A stretch of DNA of 64,000 bases from JBMHDN01 sp049889355 (GTDB lineage: Bacteria > Pseudomonadota > Alphaproteobacteria > Puniceispirillales > Puniceispirillaceae), in NCBI GenBank assembly GCA_049889355.1, contig JBMHDN010000009.1, positions 33,148 to 97,147 on the forward strand. Reading direction: 5' to 3'. Under the pieces are notes generated by a model, which saw nothing but the letters and a program-made list of their open reading frames with translations, had not been told where the DNA came from and searched no databases. Below, in pieces: positions 26,717 through 35,590 of this stretch; positions within the stretch are counted from its first letter, which is position 1, and each line of letters begins with the position of its first letter. A program made the translations under genes and the position numbers.

Positions 26717-26837
26717 AGATGGTTTTGCTGGCTTGTGAAAATCAGCTTGGCTGAAAAATAAGGCGGCTCTCTAGTCATCCATTTCAGTGCCCCTTCTCTA
26801 TAAGAGATAGAGTGGGACAATCTGGGCGAGGATGATT

Positions 26838-27509
26838 ATGAAAAAAGCCGTATTTTTTGGGTCTATTGGGACTCTCACCGAAACATCAGAGCTTCAGCGT
26901 CAGGCCTATAATCTGGCCTTTCAGGATGCAGGATTGAACTGGCATTGGAATGTGGCGACCTATTGCGCGCTGCTGCGCCAGCCAGGCGGCAAAAAGAGGC
27001 TGACCAACTGGTCAAAAGGAACGCTGAGCACAGCTGATATTGACCGGCTCCATAGCGCAAAAGAACGTCATTTCAGCATAGCTGCACAAGCAGGGCTGCA
27101 TTTGCGCCCGGGTGTGGCCAAATTGATGGATTATTGCAAACGCCATGATATCCAAATTGGGCTCATCACCACCACGACCAATAAGACCTTATCCTTATTA
27201 CAAACAGGCCTTGACCATGCGGTGGATTTCAATGTCTTTGATCTCATCACCCAGAAAGGCGATGTCGCAGCTGAAAAGCCAGATTCGGCAATTTATCATC
27301 ATGCGCTGAGCAAGCTGGGTTTGAAGCCGCATGAAGCAATTGCCATTGAAGATACAGCTGCCAATCAGCGCGCAGCACTTGATGCAGGCATTGATTGCGC
27401 GCTTACCCCAGGAGATTACGCGACTCTAGAGGCAGGCACACCTGTGCTGGCCTCTGCTGATTTGCTGATTTCTGCCCTTGATGCACAACCAGACAGGCTG
27501 GCCGGGTAA
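26838..27509 (+). CDS. HAD-superfamily CbbY-like protein lacking the catalytic aspartates
   Basis: A 223-residue protein of HAD subfamily I. The cap residues (ELQRQAYNLAFQDAGLNWHW), motif II (GLITTTTN), motif III (EKPDS) and motif IV (IAIEDT) are all present. Motif I, normally F-D-x-D-G-T, reads F-G-S-I-G-T, so both the nucleophile and the general-acid Asp are gone. Phosphatase activity by the normal mechanism should be impossible. The ATG at 26838 is preferred, with GAGG six bases upstream; the ATG at 26832 abuts it. It stands between coxG and an ABC exporter. A regulatory or scaffold role is possible. Confidence 0.82.
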   Translation: MKKAVFFGSIGTLTETSELQRQAYNLAFQDAGLNWHWNVATYCALLRQPGGKKRLTNWSKGTLSTADIDRLHSAKERHFSIAAQAGLHLRPGVAKLMDYCKRHDIQIGLITTTTNKTLSLLQTGLDHAVDFNVFDLITQKGDVAAEKPDSAIYHHALSKLGLKPHEAIAIEDTAANQRAALDAGIDCALTPGDYATLEAGTPVLASADLLISALDAQPDRLAG

Positions 27510-27662
27510 AGAGGGGCTCTTGCCCCTTTCAAAACCAACTTGGCGTTTTTCAACCTATCTCCGCACCGAACATATGCTATGTTCAGCTGCGATGGGGTAT
27601 CGCTTGTGCTATGCCAGCATCGTTTTTTCAAAAGACCGTCTCAGTCAAAAAGAGGTGATTTC

Positions 27663-28595
27663 ATGGGTGCCATCATTCAGGTGAATGAACTTGGTAAGCG
27701 TTATGAGGGTGGGTTTGAAGCACTCAAATCTGTCTCTCTTGAGGTGCAGCAAGGCGAGATCCTGGCCTTGCTAGGCCCCAATGGCGCAGGTAAAACCACT
27801 TTGATATCCTCTATTTGCGGGATCAGCCAGCCAACCTCTGGTTCTATCAGTGTTGATGGCTATGATGTAGTGAGGGATTACCGAGAGAGCCGGCGCCTTA
27901 TCGGATTGGTGCCGCAGGAAATTCAGCTTGAGCCCTTTGAAACCGTGTGGAATACCATTCGCTTTTCACGTGGCCTTTTTGGCAAGAAGCCTGATCCTGA
28001 TTATCTCACGCAGCTTTTGGAAAAATTATCGCTTCTGGATAAAAAAGATAACCGCAGTATGATGCTGTCTGGTGGGATGAAACGGCGCGTATTGATCGCT
28101 AAAGCCCTCAGCCATGCACCAAAAATTCTGTTTCTGGACGAGCCGACAGCCGGTGTGGATGTCGATTTGCGCAAAGATATGTGGCGTATTGTCGAAGAGC
28201 TCAAAGCTCAAGGCACCACTATTATTCTCACCACCCATTATATTGAAGAAGCTGAAGAAATCGCAGATAGAGTCGCGGTCATCAATAAGGGCGAGATCAT
28301 GCTGGTGGAAGAAAAAGAAGCATTGATGCGCCGGATGGGCTCAAAGCAGATGCGCATTGAATTACAAAAGCCCTTGGACATGCCGCCTGCCAGTCTGGGG
28401 GATTTCAATCTGTCTCTGTCTGAAGATGGGCAATGCCTGATTTATGAATATGATGGCAAGGCAGAGCGCACAGGCATTACACGCCTGCTGGCTGCAGTGG
28501 CAGAGGCAGGGCTGACCATACGTGATATTCAGACAGACCAGAGCTCATTAGAAGATATTTTTGTTCAGCTGGTCCAGCAAGGAGAGGCGAAATGA
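27663..28595 (+). CDS. ABC-2 transporter ATP-binding protein (YadG type)
   Basis: A 310-residue ATPase. Walker A GPNGAGKTT is near residues 39-47, the signature MLSGGMKRRVLIAKAL near 135-150, Walker B ILFLDEPTAGVD near 156-167, and TTHYIEEAEEIADR contains the H-loop. The GGMKRR signature is typical of the drug/polysaccharide exporter group with YadG. GAGGTGATTTC precedes the ATG at 27663; the open frame extends 41 codons upstream without homology. It overlaps the permease gene by four bases. Exported substrate unknown. Confidence 0.9.
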   Translation: MGAIIQVNELGKRYEGGFEALKSVSLEVQQGEILALLGPNGAGKTTLISSICGISQPTSGSISVDGYDVVRDYRESRRLIGLVPQEIQLEPFETVWNTIRFSRGLFGKKPDPDYLTQLLEKLSLLDKKDNRSMMLSGGMKRRVLIAKALSHAPKILFLDEPTAGVDVDLRKDMWRIVEELKAQGTTIILTTHYIEEAEEIADRVAVINKGEIMLVEEKEALMRRMGSKQMRIELQKPLDMPPASLGDFNLSLSEDGQCLIYEYDGKAERTGITRLLAAVAEAGLTIRDIQTDQSSLEDIFVQLVQQGEAK

Positions 28596-29353
28596 ATTAC
28601 CGTGCAATCGCTGCTATTTATCAATTTGAAATGTCCCGCACCTTCCGCACGCTGGCTCAGTCTATTGCAGCGCCAGTGATCTCCAGCGCGCTTTATTTCA
28701 TTGTGTTTGGTTCAGCTATTGGCAACAGGATGATGGATATTGAAGGGGTAGATTACGGCGCCTTTATCGTCCCGGGCCTCATTATGCTCACCGTTTTGAT
28801 GCAGAGCGTGACCAATGCGGCCTTTGGGATATATCTGCCGAAATTTGTCGGCACAGTCTATGAATTACTCTCGGCCCCGATTTCAGCCTTTGAGATTGTT
28901 GTTGGCTATGTCGGCGCAGCCGCCACGAAATCACTGATGATCGCCATCATCATTCTGATCACGGCGCAGTTTTTTGTCGATGTACAGATTGCTCATCCGG
29001 TCTGGATGGCTGTTTTTCTGGTGGTGATTTGTATCACCTTCAGCCTGTTTGGTTTTATTATCGGCATTTGGGCCAAGAATTTTGAACAGCTGAATATGGT
29101 GCCGATGCTGATTCTCACCCCGCTGATTTTCTTAGGTGGCTCCTTTTATGCGGTCTCTATGCTGCCGCCTTTCTGGCAGGTGGTGACATTGTTTAATCCG
29201 GTGGTTTATCTGATATCTGCTTTTCGCTGGTCTTTCTTCGGGGCCGCTGATGTGTCAATTGGGGCGAGTGTGCTGGCGATGATGCTCTTCACCGCTGTCT
29301 GCCTTGGCATTATCACTTGGATTTTCAAAACCGGCTATCGTTTGCGCAGCTAG
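28592..29353 (+). CDS. ABC-2 type permease (YadH type)
   Basis: A 253-residue membrane protein with six hydrophobic segments. The conserved ABC-2 signature region near the C-terminus is LTPLIFLGGSFYAVSMLPPFWQ...NPVVYLISAFRW. It overlaps the ATPase gene by the four bases ATGA. Together they form a complete half-transporter pair, most likely an exporter. The gene is followed by ~220 AT-rich bases without coding potential. Confidence 0.9.
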   Translation: MNYRAIAAIYQFEMSRTFRTLAQSIAAPVISSALYFIVFGSAIGNRMMDIEGVDYGAFIVPGLIMLTVLMQSVTNAAFGIYLPKFVGTVYELLSAPISAFEIVVGYVGAAATKSLMIAIIILITAQFFVDVQIAHPVWMAVFLVVICITFSLFGFIIGIWAKNFEQLNMVPMLILTPLIFLGGSFYAVSMLPPFWQVVTLFNPVVYLISAFRWSFFGAADVSIGASVLAMMLFTAVCLGIITWIFKTGYRLRS

Positions 29354-29576
29354 GTACAAGGCCGATAGAATAAAGCTTGGCCTGAACTGAGTTAAAAAAG
29401 AAATGAATTGCCAAAAGACAGGCTAAAGTAAATTGCTTTTGCTATTTCACCTGCCATATCTTGCTCAATTAAGAAATATTTTCCAAATATCATCCACAGT
29501 AAATCACCCTTAGGGGATCACCCCAATAGGAGATCATCCATAGGGAAACATCGGGTGTGGCCGATTAACGGAGAAT

Positions 29577-30554
29577 ATGATGCAAAAGCAACAACAACAT
29601 CTACTCAAGGTCTTGTTTGCCGCTCTGCTGCTTTGGATACCAGCTAGCCTTGCAAAGGCGCAGCCATTGGTAACAGCAGACTGGCTCTCAGAAAATCTTG
29701 GTAACGACAATCTGGTGGTGATTGATTTGCGCAACCAGATTGATGAAGGCAGCTATGAGACTTTTTTGAAAGGTCATATTCCAGGTGCTGTCCATTCTGA
29801 CTATCTCAAAGATGGCTGGCGGGTCGCGCGTGATGGCGTGCCAGGTCTCCTGCCGTCAGATGCTGAGTTTGAAGCATTGGTGCGCCCTCTTGGCGTATCG
29901 AACAACAGCCAGATTGTGCTGATTCCAGCAGGTGTGTCTTCAACAGATTTCGGTAGCTCAGCACGTGCTTACTGGACATTTAAAGTCTTTGGGCATGAGG
30001 CTGTATCTATTCTGGATGGCGGCTGGCAGGGCTGGCAAAAAGCCTATCCAGATCAGATCGCAACTGGTGCGCATCAAATCCCGGCCCCCGGTGATTTCAA
30101 CGCCGTCTTTGATGCGACAGGCTATATTGATACAGCAGGTGTCAGCGCGCTGGTCGATCAAGGCAAGAAATCAGGCCATACCTTATTGGATGGGCGCACA
30201 GCCGAGCAATATAATGGTGAAGGCAAACATGGCAAGGCACGCGAAGCAGGCCGTATCCCAGGGGCGGTAAATCTGTTCCAGGCACAAGCCTATAATGCAG
30301 AGACAAACCGCTTAAAATCGAAGGCTGAACTGCAGTCAATTTATGGCGAGCTGGGTGCTGAGCCGGTGGTAAGCTATTGCAATACAGGTCATTGGGCAGC
30401 AACCAACTGGTTTGTGCTCTCTGAAGTGTTAGGTCAAAAAGATGTCTATCTTTATGATGGCTCCATGGTGGAATGGACCGTTGATCCAAACCGCCCGCTG
30501 AAAACCCAGTCTAATTTAGACAAGCTGTTGGGCATCTTCAAAAGCAAAGGCTAA
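29577..30554 (+). CDS. Periplasmic tandem-rhodanese sulfurtransferase
   Basis: A 325-residue exported thiosulfate or mercaptopyruvate sulfurtransferase. A Sec signal (LLKVLFAALLLWIPASLAKAQ) ends near residue 30. Two rhodanese modules follow: the first contains VVIDLRNQ and HIPGAVHSDYL, the second LLDGRTAEQY, GRIPGAVNLF and the active-site loop SYCNTGHWAATNWF with catalytic Cys near residue 269. The loop CNTGHWA is the exported-family variant of the usual CxxGxxA. The second ATG, three bases in, has better ribosome-site spacing. A YeeE/YedE sulfur transporter gene follows after five bases, so it likely processes sulfur before uptake. Confidence 0.9.
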   Translation: MMQKQQQHLLKVLFAALLLWIPASLAKAQPLVTADWLSENLGNDNLVVIDLRNQIDEGSYETFLKGHIPGAVHSDYLKDGWRVARDGVPGLLPSDAEFEALVRPLGVSNNSQIVLIPAGVSSTDFGSSARAYWTFKVFGHEAVSILDGGWQGWQKAYPDQIATGAHQIPAPGDFNAVFDATGYIDTAGVSALVDQGKKSGHTLLDGRTAEQYNGEGKHGKAREAGRIPGAVNLFQAQAYNAETNRLKSKAELQSIYGELGAEPVVSYCNTGHWAATNWFVLSEVLGQKDVYLYDGSMVEWTVDPNRPLKTQSNLDKLLGIFKSKG

Positions 30555-30559
30555 ACACC

Positions 30560-31786
30560 ATGCAACAAGGCAGTGTCCTTCCTCCTCCTCCCCCAGAAAG
30601 TGGCACTGCTGCCACCGGGTCTGATCCAAAAGGGTCGGCCCGGTTTGGCGTGAGCAGCCTTTTCTCCTCTCTAACAAGCCTGCTGCCCTTGCTAGCTATA
30701 TCGCTTGTAATAGCGGTTTTGGTGCTGGTTGATAGCGGTGTTCAAGGGCTCAGCCTTTTTGTGCTTGGCGGTGCGCTTGGCGGCTTGTTTTTGCTGTTTC
30801 AATATGGCTTTGCCTCAGGGTGGCGGCGTTGGCTGGAAACCGGAGACGGGCTGTTTGTCGCGACGCATTTTTTGCTGGTCGGGCTCTGTGCATTGGTTTT
30901 CATTCCGGCATCGCATGGTGTCTTTGACGGTACCTTCTTTGAGGTGAGTGCTAGAGGGACAATTGCCCCTGTTGCCACCTCTTTGATCATTGGGGCATTT
31001 TTATTTGGCATTGGTATGCAGCTTGCCAATGGCTGTGGCTCAGGCGTGCTTTTTACCTTTGGTGGTGGCTCCGCGCGTATGCTGGTGGCCTTACCGTTTT
31101 TCATTGTAGGTTCTCTTTTGGGATCCTTTTTGGTGCCAGTGGCTCTTGGCTGGGGCTCTCTTGGTCAGATTGAAATCGCAGGCGGGGGTAGCTGGGCTAT
31201 CCAGCTGCTGGCCAATCTTGTGCTCATCGCCATCGTGGGCGGCTGGTTTTTTTGGCGCCGTGATAAAGAAAAGGCTCGGCAATTAGGCCAAAAACTCATC
31301 TTAGGCAGTTTTGCAATCGCCTTTCTCTGCTGGCTTGTCTTGCTTATATCTGGTCACCCTTGGGGCGTGACATTCGGCTTTACCTTATGGGGCGCAAAGC
31401 TTGCCTCTGCTTTATCTGTGCCGGTCTCTGATTTTGCTTTCTGGCAATGGTCAGGTCCTGCACGCGCACTCGAACAATCCCTGCTGGCCAATGTCAGCTC
31501 ACTGATGAATATTGGCATGTTATTAGGCGCCGCGATGGCTGCGGTTATCGGCAAAAACTATGCCAGAGCCAGCTGGCCAAATAAGCGCCAGATGCTGGCC
31601 GCGGCAGTCGGCGGTGTATTGATGGGGATAGGTGCTAGGCTTGCCTTTGGCTGCAATATCGGGGCATTTCTTGCTGGTATTGCTTCAGGCTCTTTGCATG
31701 GCTGGGTCTGGTTTGCGATGGCGATGGCTGGCAGCTGGTTGGCCTTGCGTCTCAGGCCCTATTTTGGTTTTGAAAAGGGGGTGTAA
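30560..31786 (+). CDS. YeeE/YedE-family sulfur (thiosulfate) transporter
   Basis: A 408-residue membrane protein with about ten hydrophobic segments and two copies of the sulfur-transport repeat, each with a conserved Cys: LANGCGSGVLFTFGGGSARM near residues 153-172 and AFGCNIGAFLAGIASGSLHGW near 363-383. Relatives (TsuA) take up thiosulfate through stacked cysteines. The N-terminal ~30 residues are a Pro/Gly-rich cytoplasmic leader. It lies in an operon with an exported rhodanese upstream and a small Cys-rich membrane protein downstream. Confidence 0.9.
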   Translation: MQQGSVLPPPPPESGTAATGSDPKGSARFGVSSLFSSLTSLLPLLAISLVIAVLVLVDSGVQGLSLFVLGGALGGLFLLFQYGFASGWRRWLETGDGLFVATHFLLVGLCALVFIPASHGVFDGTFFEVSARGTIAPVATSLIIGAFLFGIGMQLANGCGSGVLFTFGGGSARMLVALPFFIVGSLLGSFLVPVALGWGSLGQIEIAGGGSWAIQLLANLVLIAIVGGWFFWRRDKEKARQLGQKLILGSFAIAFLCWLVLLISGHPWGVTFGFTLWGAKLASALSVPVSDFAFWQWSGPARALEQSLLANVSSLMNIGMLLGAAMAAVIGKNYARASWPNKRQMLAAAVGGVLMGIGARLAFGCNIGAFLAGIASGSLHGWVWFAMAMAGSWLALRLRPYFGFEKGV

Positions 31787-31787
31787 T

Positions 31788-31988
31788 ATGACAGATACTG
31801 CACATTCAAAGCCAGCACATAACCGGTTTGTCCGGCTGTCTCATATCCTCTTCTTGCTTGGATTTTTCATCCTCGTGCTGGGCGATCATCTGGCCAGCCC
31901 ACCCACCTCGGCATTGGCCGCGCCAGCAGATGACAAAGCCTCCTGTGCGCCATGTGGTGCGCCCTGCAGCTTAACCGAGAAGAAATAA
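31788..31988 (+). CDS. Small membrane protein with Cys-rich tail, sulfur operon
   Basis: A 66-residue ORF beginning with ATG one base after the YeeE-type stop. It has one hydrophobic segment (SHILFLLGFFILVLG, about residues 18-32) and a polar tail with three cysteines (SCAPCGAPCS) close to the C-terminus. I do not recognise a family. The tight spacing and shared strand place it in the rhodanese/transporter operon, where the cysteines could carry persulfide or metal; that is inference. It converges with the aldehyde dehydrogenase gene six bases away. Confidence 0.6.
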   Translation: MTDTAHSKPAHNRFVRLSHILFLLGFFILVLGDHLASPPTSALAAPADDKASCAPCGAPCSLTEKK

Positions 31989-31994
31989 AGCAGC

Positions 31995-33425
31995 TTAGCC
32001 GTAATGGAGCGTTTTGATTTCTTGGAAATCTTCCAAGCCCCAAATGCCACCTTCACGCCCATTCCCCGAAGCTTTATAGCCACCAAAGGGCGAGCCATAT
32101 TGATAAACGCCGCCATTAATATGGACCGCGCCCACACGTAATTTAGCGGCCACGCGTTCTGCTCTATCTCTGTCTGATGTCTGGACAAAGCCAGCCAGGC
32201 CATAAGGGGTGTCATTGGCAATCGTGATCGCTTCGTCTTCGCTGTCAAACGGAATGATAACCAGCACAGGGCCAAAAATCTCATGCTGTGCGATATGCAT
32301 CTCATTATGTACATCCACAAAGACAGTTGGCTTAACATACCAGCCTTTTTCATAGCCCTCTGGCCGGCCAAGCCCGCCTGCCACCAAACGCGCCCCCTCA
32401 TCCAGCCCTGCCTGTATGGCATCTTGCACCCGGTCAAACTGAATCTTATCAAAAAGCGGGCCGAGATGATTGCCCTCTGATGCAGGATCGCCGAGTTTTG
32501 TCTGATTGGCCCCTTCTGCTGCACGGGCGCAGACCTCATCATAAATCGCGCGCTCAACCAAGAGCCGCGTCGGTGCATCACAAGACTGGCCGGTATTTAA
32601 AAAGCACTCTTCCAAGGCTTGCGGTATGGCTTTGTCCAAATCGGCATCTGCAAAAAGCAGGTTTGGCGATTTACCGCCCAATTCCAAGGTCACTTTCTTG
32701 ATGGTGGGGGCGGCTTGTGTGGCAATACTCACCCCGGCTCTTGTTGAACCGGTGAAGGACACCATCTGGATATCTGGATGAGATGAGATCGCCTCACCAA
32801 CACCGAGCCCGGTGCCATGTATCATATTAAACACGCCAGCCGGATAGCCTGCTGCTTCTATGATTTCGGCATAAATCTGCGCCGAAAGAGGGGTATGTTC
32901 AGAAGGTTTCAGCACCATGGTACAGCCGGTGGCCAGCGCCGGCAGGACTTTCAAGGCAATCTGATTAATTGGCCAGTTCCAGGGCGTAATCAGCCCGACA
33001 ACGCCAATTGGTTCATGCAGCAACACATCGCCATTTTCGAGGGTCTGGCGTGCATCTTGCGCGCGAAGTGCGGTGATAAACCCATCTAAGTGACCAAGGG
33101 CAGCATCTGCCTGATAGGCGCGGGCAAAATCAATCGGTGCGCCCATTTCAAGGCGCATGGCCTGGGCCATATCTTCCATGCGTTTTTCGGTTTCAACTCG
33201 AAGACGGCGAAGTAAATCCAGCCGCTCTGCTTTGCTGGTCTGGCCAAAATCTAAAAAGGCTTTGCTGGCTGCCTGAACCGCTACATCCACATCTTCTGAA
33301 CGGCCAAGATGCAGCTGGCCTATTACCTCTTCATTGGCCGGATTACAGATGGGCATCATCTCAGTGCCTGTCGGGCGTACCCATTGGCCATTGATAAAAG
33401 CATGCAAAATATCGTGATTGGACAT
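31995..33425 (-). CDS. NAD(P)-dependent aldehyde dehydrogenase
   Basis: A 476-residue aldehyde dehydrogenase. Visible are the cofactor-site PWNWPINQIALKVLPALATGCTMVLKPSE, the catalytic Glu in TLELGGKSPNLLF and the catalytic Cys in NTGQSCDAPTRLLV. C-terminal EIFGPVLVIIPF and FGGYKASGNGREGG complete the family. The ATG at 33425 fits the family N-terminus (SNHDILHAFINGQWV); a longer reading to 33482 adds residues without homology. Substrate is unknown. It is transcribed away from the iron-transport genes and appears to be a single-gene unit. Confidence 0.9.
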   Translation of the reverse strand: MSNHDILHAFINGQWVRPTGTEMMPICNPANEEVIGQLHLGRSEDVDVAVQAASKAFLDFGQTSKAERLDLLRRLRVETEKRMEDMAQAMRLEMGAPIDFARAYQADAALGHLDGFITALRAQDARQTLENGDVLLHEPIGVVGLITPWNWPINQIALKVLPALATGCTMVLKPSEHTPLSAQIYAEIIEAAGYPAGVFNMIHGTGLGVGEAISSHPDIQMVSFTGSTRAGVSIATQAAPTIKKVTLELGGKSPNLLFADADLDKAIPQALEECFLNTGQSCDAPTRLLVERAIYDEVCARAAEGANQTKLGDPASEGNHLGPLFDKIQFDRVQDAIQAGLDEGARLVAGGLGRPEGYEKGWYVKPTVFVDVHNEMHIAQHEIFGPVLVIIPFDSEDEAITIANDTPYGLAGFVQTSDRDRAERVAAKLRVGAVHINGGVYQYGSPFGGYKASGNGREGGIWGLEDFQEIKTLHYG

Positions 33426-33606
33426 GGCGATTCTTTTTTTGAAAGTGAAAACGAGCTTGATTGGCACTGTGTTGATTGACACTGTTTTGTCTGGCCAATA
33501 CTGGCTTTATATTGCCTCAGAGAATGGTGGGTAAAGTCAAGAAAAAGCTGTACAGCTCAGCTGTCAAAATATGTGGAAAACACCCTTTGTCAAAAGCCAG
33601 TTGTTC

Positions 33607-33623
33607 TTGACAATCATTCGCAA
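33607..33623. promoter_or_regulatory. Fur-type box upstream of ferric-iron permease
   Basis: TTGACAATCATTCGCAA matches the 7-1-7 Fur consensus TGANAATNATTNTCA with one mismatch. It stands ~120 bases before the permease start and is a near twin of the box before the binding-protein gene. It implies repression when iron is plentiful. Confidence 0.7.
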
Positions 33624-33740
33624 CAAGCTTAATTGCTAACAACGCGGCGGCATATCTGCCACTGCGCATATGCACAAAGGCAAAAGCCGACAGGCTGCCG
33701 CGTGCATAGACTCTATTTAACGCGTTTTGGATGTCTCTTT

Positions 33741-35456
33741 ATGGCTCAGACCATATCGCATGATCGCCCTGAAGCTGTTTTTCAGGGGGCTTCGCGCCAG
33801 CGGTTGCGCCGTCTTGCTAATATGGGCTGGATGGGCACGCATCTGGTTTTTTGTATTATGCTGGTCATGCCAATCGCGATGATCATTGCTCTAGCATTTG
33901 GCTTTCAGCAAGAGAGCGTGGATATCGATCTGATGGTTCATCTGGCCAGCACCGTTCTCTCACATTATCTCTTAACCACTATTGAGTTAATGATCGGGGT
34001 TGGATTGGTCGCGATTTTGTTAGGGGTGAGTGCGGCCTGGGTAATCAGCCGCTATGATTTTCCAGGGCGCGGCGTCTTGGAATGGGCTTTGATGTTGCCA
34101 GCGGCCATGCCAGCCTATCTGATTGCTTATGCCTATACTGATTTTCTGGAATATTCAGGGCCTTTGCAATCTGGTTTGCGGCAGATTTTTGGCTGGCAGA
34201 CGGCACGTGATTACTGGTTTTTTGAAGTGCGCTCTCTGCCAGTAGCCGCCATCTTGATGGGGGCAGTGCTCTATCCTTATATTTATCTTTTTGCGCGCAC
34301 GGCCTTTCGCCTGACCTCAACTCAGCTTTTTGAAGTGGCGGCTATCAGTGGCCAGCATATTTTCTGGCAGGTGGGCTTGCCGCTGGCACGGCCCGCTATT
34401 TTTGCCGGGCTGGCACTGGTGCTGATGGAAGTGATGTCTGATTTTGGGACAGTGGATTATTTTGCTATCGAGACGATCACGCTGGGGATTTTCAATGTCT
34501 GGCTTGGTAATAATGATCTGGCCGCTGCGGCGCAATTATCGCTCTTTGCTTTTGTGCTGATCGGTTCAATCGCAGGCCTTGAGATTTATGCCCGCTCTCG
34601 GCGCTCTTTTCGCACCCACGCTTTTCAGCGCACAGGTGTGCCGCGTCTTGCCCCGTCTTTTGGCGGTCAGCTGGCCTGTTTATCACTCTGCCTTTTACCG
34701 CTCATGCTCGGTTTTATCATGCCGGTCGGTATTTTGGTTCAGTTCCTGCTGCAGGGCGTGACGTTGGATTGGTCAGATGAATTTCTGCCGCTTCTTGGCG
34801 AAACATTGGGGCTCGCCTTTAGCGGGGCAATTTTGGTGATGATGGGCGCTGTCTTGATGGCATTGAATAATACCTATCGTCTGCCCATGCGTGCCAAGCT
34901 TGTGACATCGGTGGGGCTGGCAGGCTATGCCTTTCCTGGCACCATTCTGGCGATAGGCGTGTTGGGCTTTGTTGGTCTGTTGGATCAGATATGGATGAAT
35001 CTGACAGGCCAAATCCTGCTTGGTGGGTCTCTTGGTGTGCTGATGCTAGGCTATCTGGTGCGTTTCCAGGCGGTGGGGTATGGCAGTGTGTCTTCTGGTC
35101 TGAAACGTATGCCGCCTTTCATGATGGATGCCAGCCGCTCGCTGGGGCGCGGCTTTTTAGGCTCTTTATGGAAGGTTATTCTGCCACTGCTGCGCAATTC
35201 CATTCTGGCCGGCCTGTTGATCGTCTTTGTGGATGTGATGAAAGAATTGCCGCTGACCTTGTTGCTGCGCCCCTTTGGTATCGAGACATTTGCAACCTTC
35301 ACCTATCAATATGCCAAGGAAGAACAGATTGAACTGGCAGCCTTGCCAGCCTTGTCAATTGTGCTGGCCGGATTGGTGCCGGTGATCATTGCTAATCGGG
35401 CTTTGCGCGACAGACGCCACACACAGCCTACCAACCGTCATGGCTTATCAGAATAG
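33741..35456 (+). CDS. fbpB: Ferric-iron ABC transporter permease (FbpB/AfuB type, fused two-domain)
   Basis: A 571-residue inner-membrane permease with about 12 hydrophobic segments in two homologous halves, as in FbpB and ThiP. Each half has the ATPase-docking loop: EVAAISGQHIFWQVGLPLARPAI near residues 197-219, and DASRSLGRGFLGSLWKVILPLLR in the second half. The ATG at 33741 is preferred; the open frame starts 36 codons earlier but those residues are not membrane-like. The binding-protein gene follows 134 bases later behind its own Fur box. The ATPase gene is absent from this locus. Confidence 0.9.
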   Translation: MAQTISHDRPEAVFQGASRQRLRRLANMGWMGTHLVFCIMLVMPIAMIIALAFGFQQESVDIDLMVHLASTVLSHYLLTTIELMIGVGLVAILLGVSAAWVISRYDFPGRGVLEWALMLPAAMPAYLIAYAYTDFLEYSGPLQSGLRQIFGWQTARDYWFFEVRSLPVAAILMGAVLYPYIYLFARTAFRLTSTQLFEVAAISGQHIFWQVGLPLARPAIFAGLALVLMEVMSDFGTVDYFAIETITLGIFNVWLGNNDLAAAAQLSLFAFVLIGSIAGLEIYARSRRSFRTHAFQRTGVPRLAPSFGGQLACLSLCLLPLMLGFIMPVGILVQFLLQGVTLDWSDEFLPLLGETLGLAFSGAILVMMGAVLMALNNTYRLPMRAKLVTSVGLAGYAFPGTILAIGVLGFVGLLDQIWMNLTGQILLGGSLGVLMLGYLVRFQAVGYGSVSSGLKRMPPFMMDASRSLGRGFLGSLWKVILPLLRNSILAGLLIVFVDVMKELPLTLLLRPFGIETFATFTYQYAKEEQIELAALPALSIVLAGLVPVIIANRALRDRRHTQPTNRHGLSE

Positions 35457-35561
35457 AGATGAATCTCTCTAAAACACTGAAAAATATTGGTAAAATAAAA
35501 TAATACCAATTTAGTCGTTTTTTACACTTGATTCTGCTTTTCGTTGCTGTTAAACCTGCAC

Positions 35562-35578
35562 TTGATAATCATTCTCAA
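35562..35578. promoter_or_regulatory. Fur box upstream of ferric-iron binding protein
   Basis: TTGATAATCATTCTCAA contains a perfect match to TGANAATNATTNTCA and is palindromic except at three positions. It ends 12 bases before the ATG of the binding-protein gene, close enough to block transcription start or ribosome loading. Confidence 0.82.
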
Positions 35579-35590
35579 AAGAGGTTTCCG

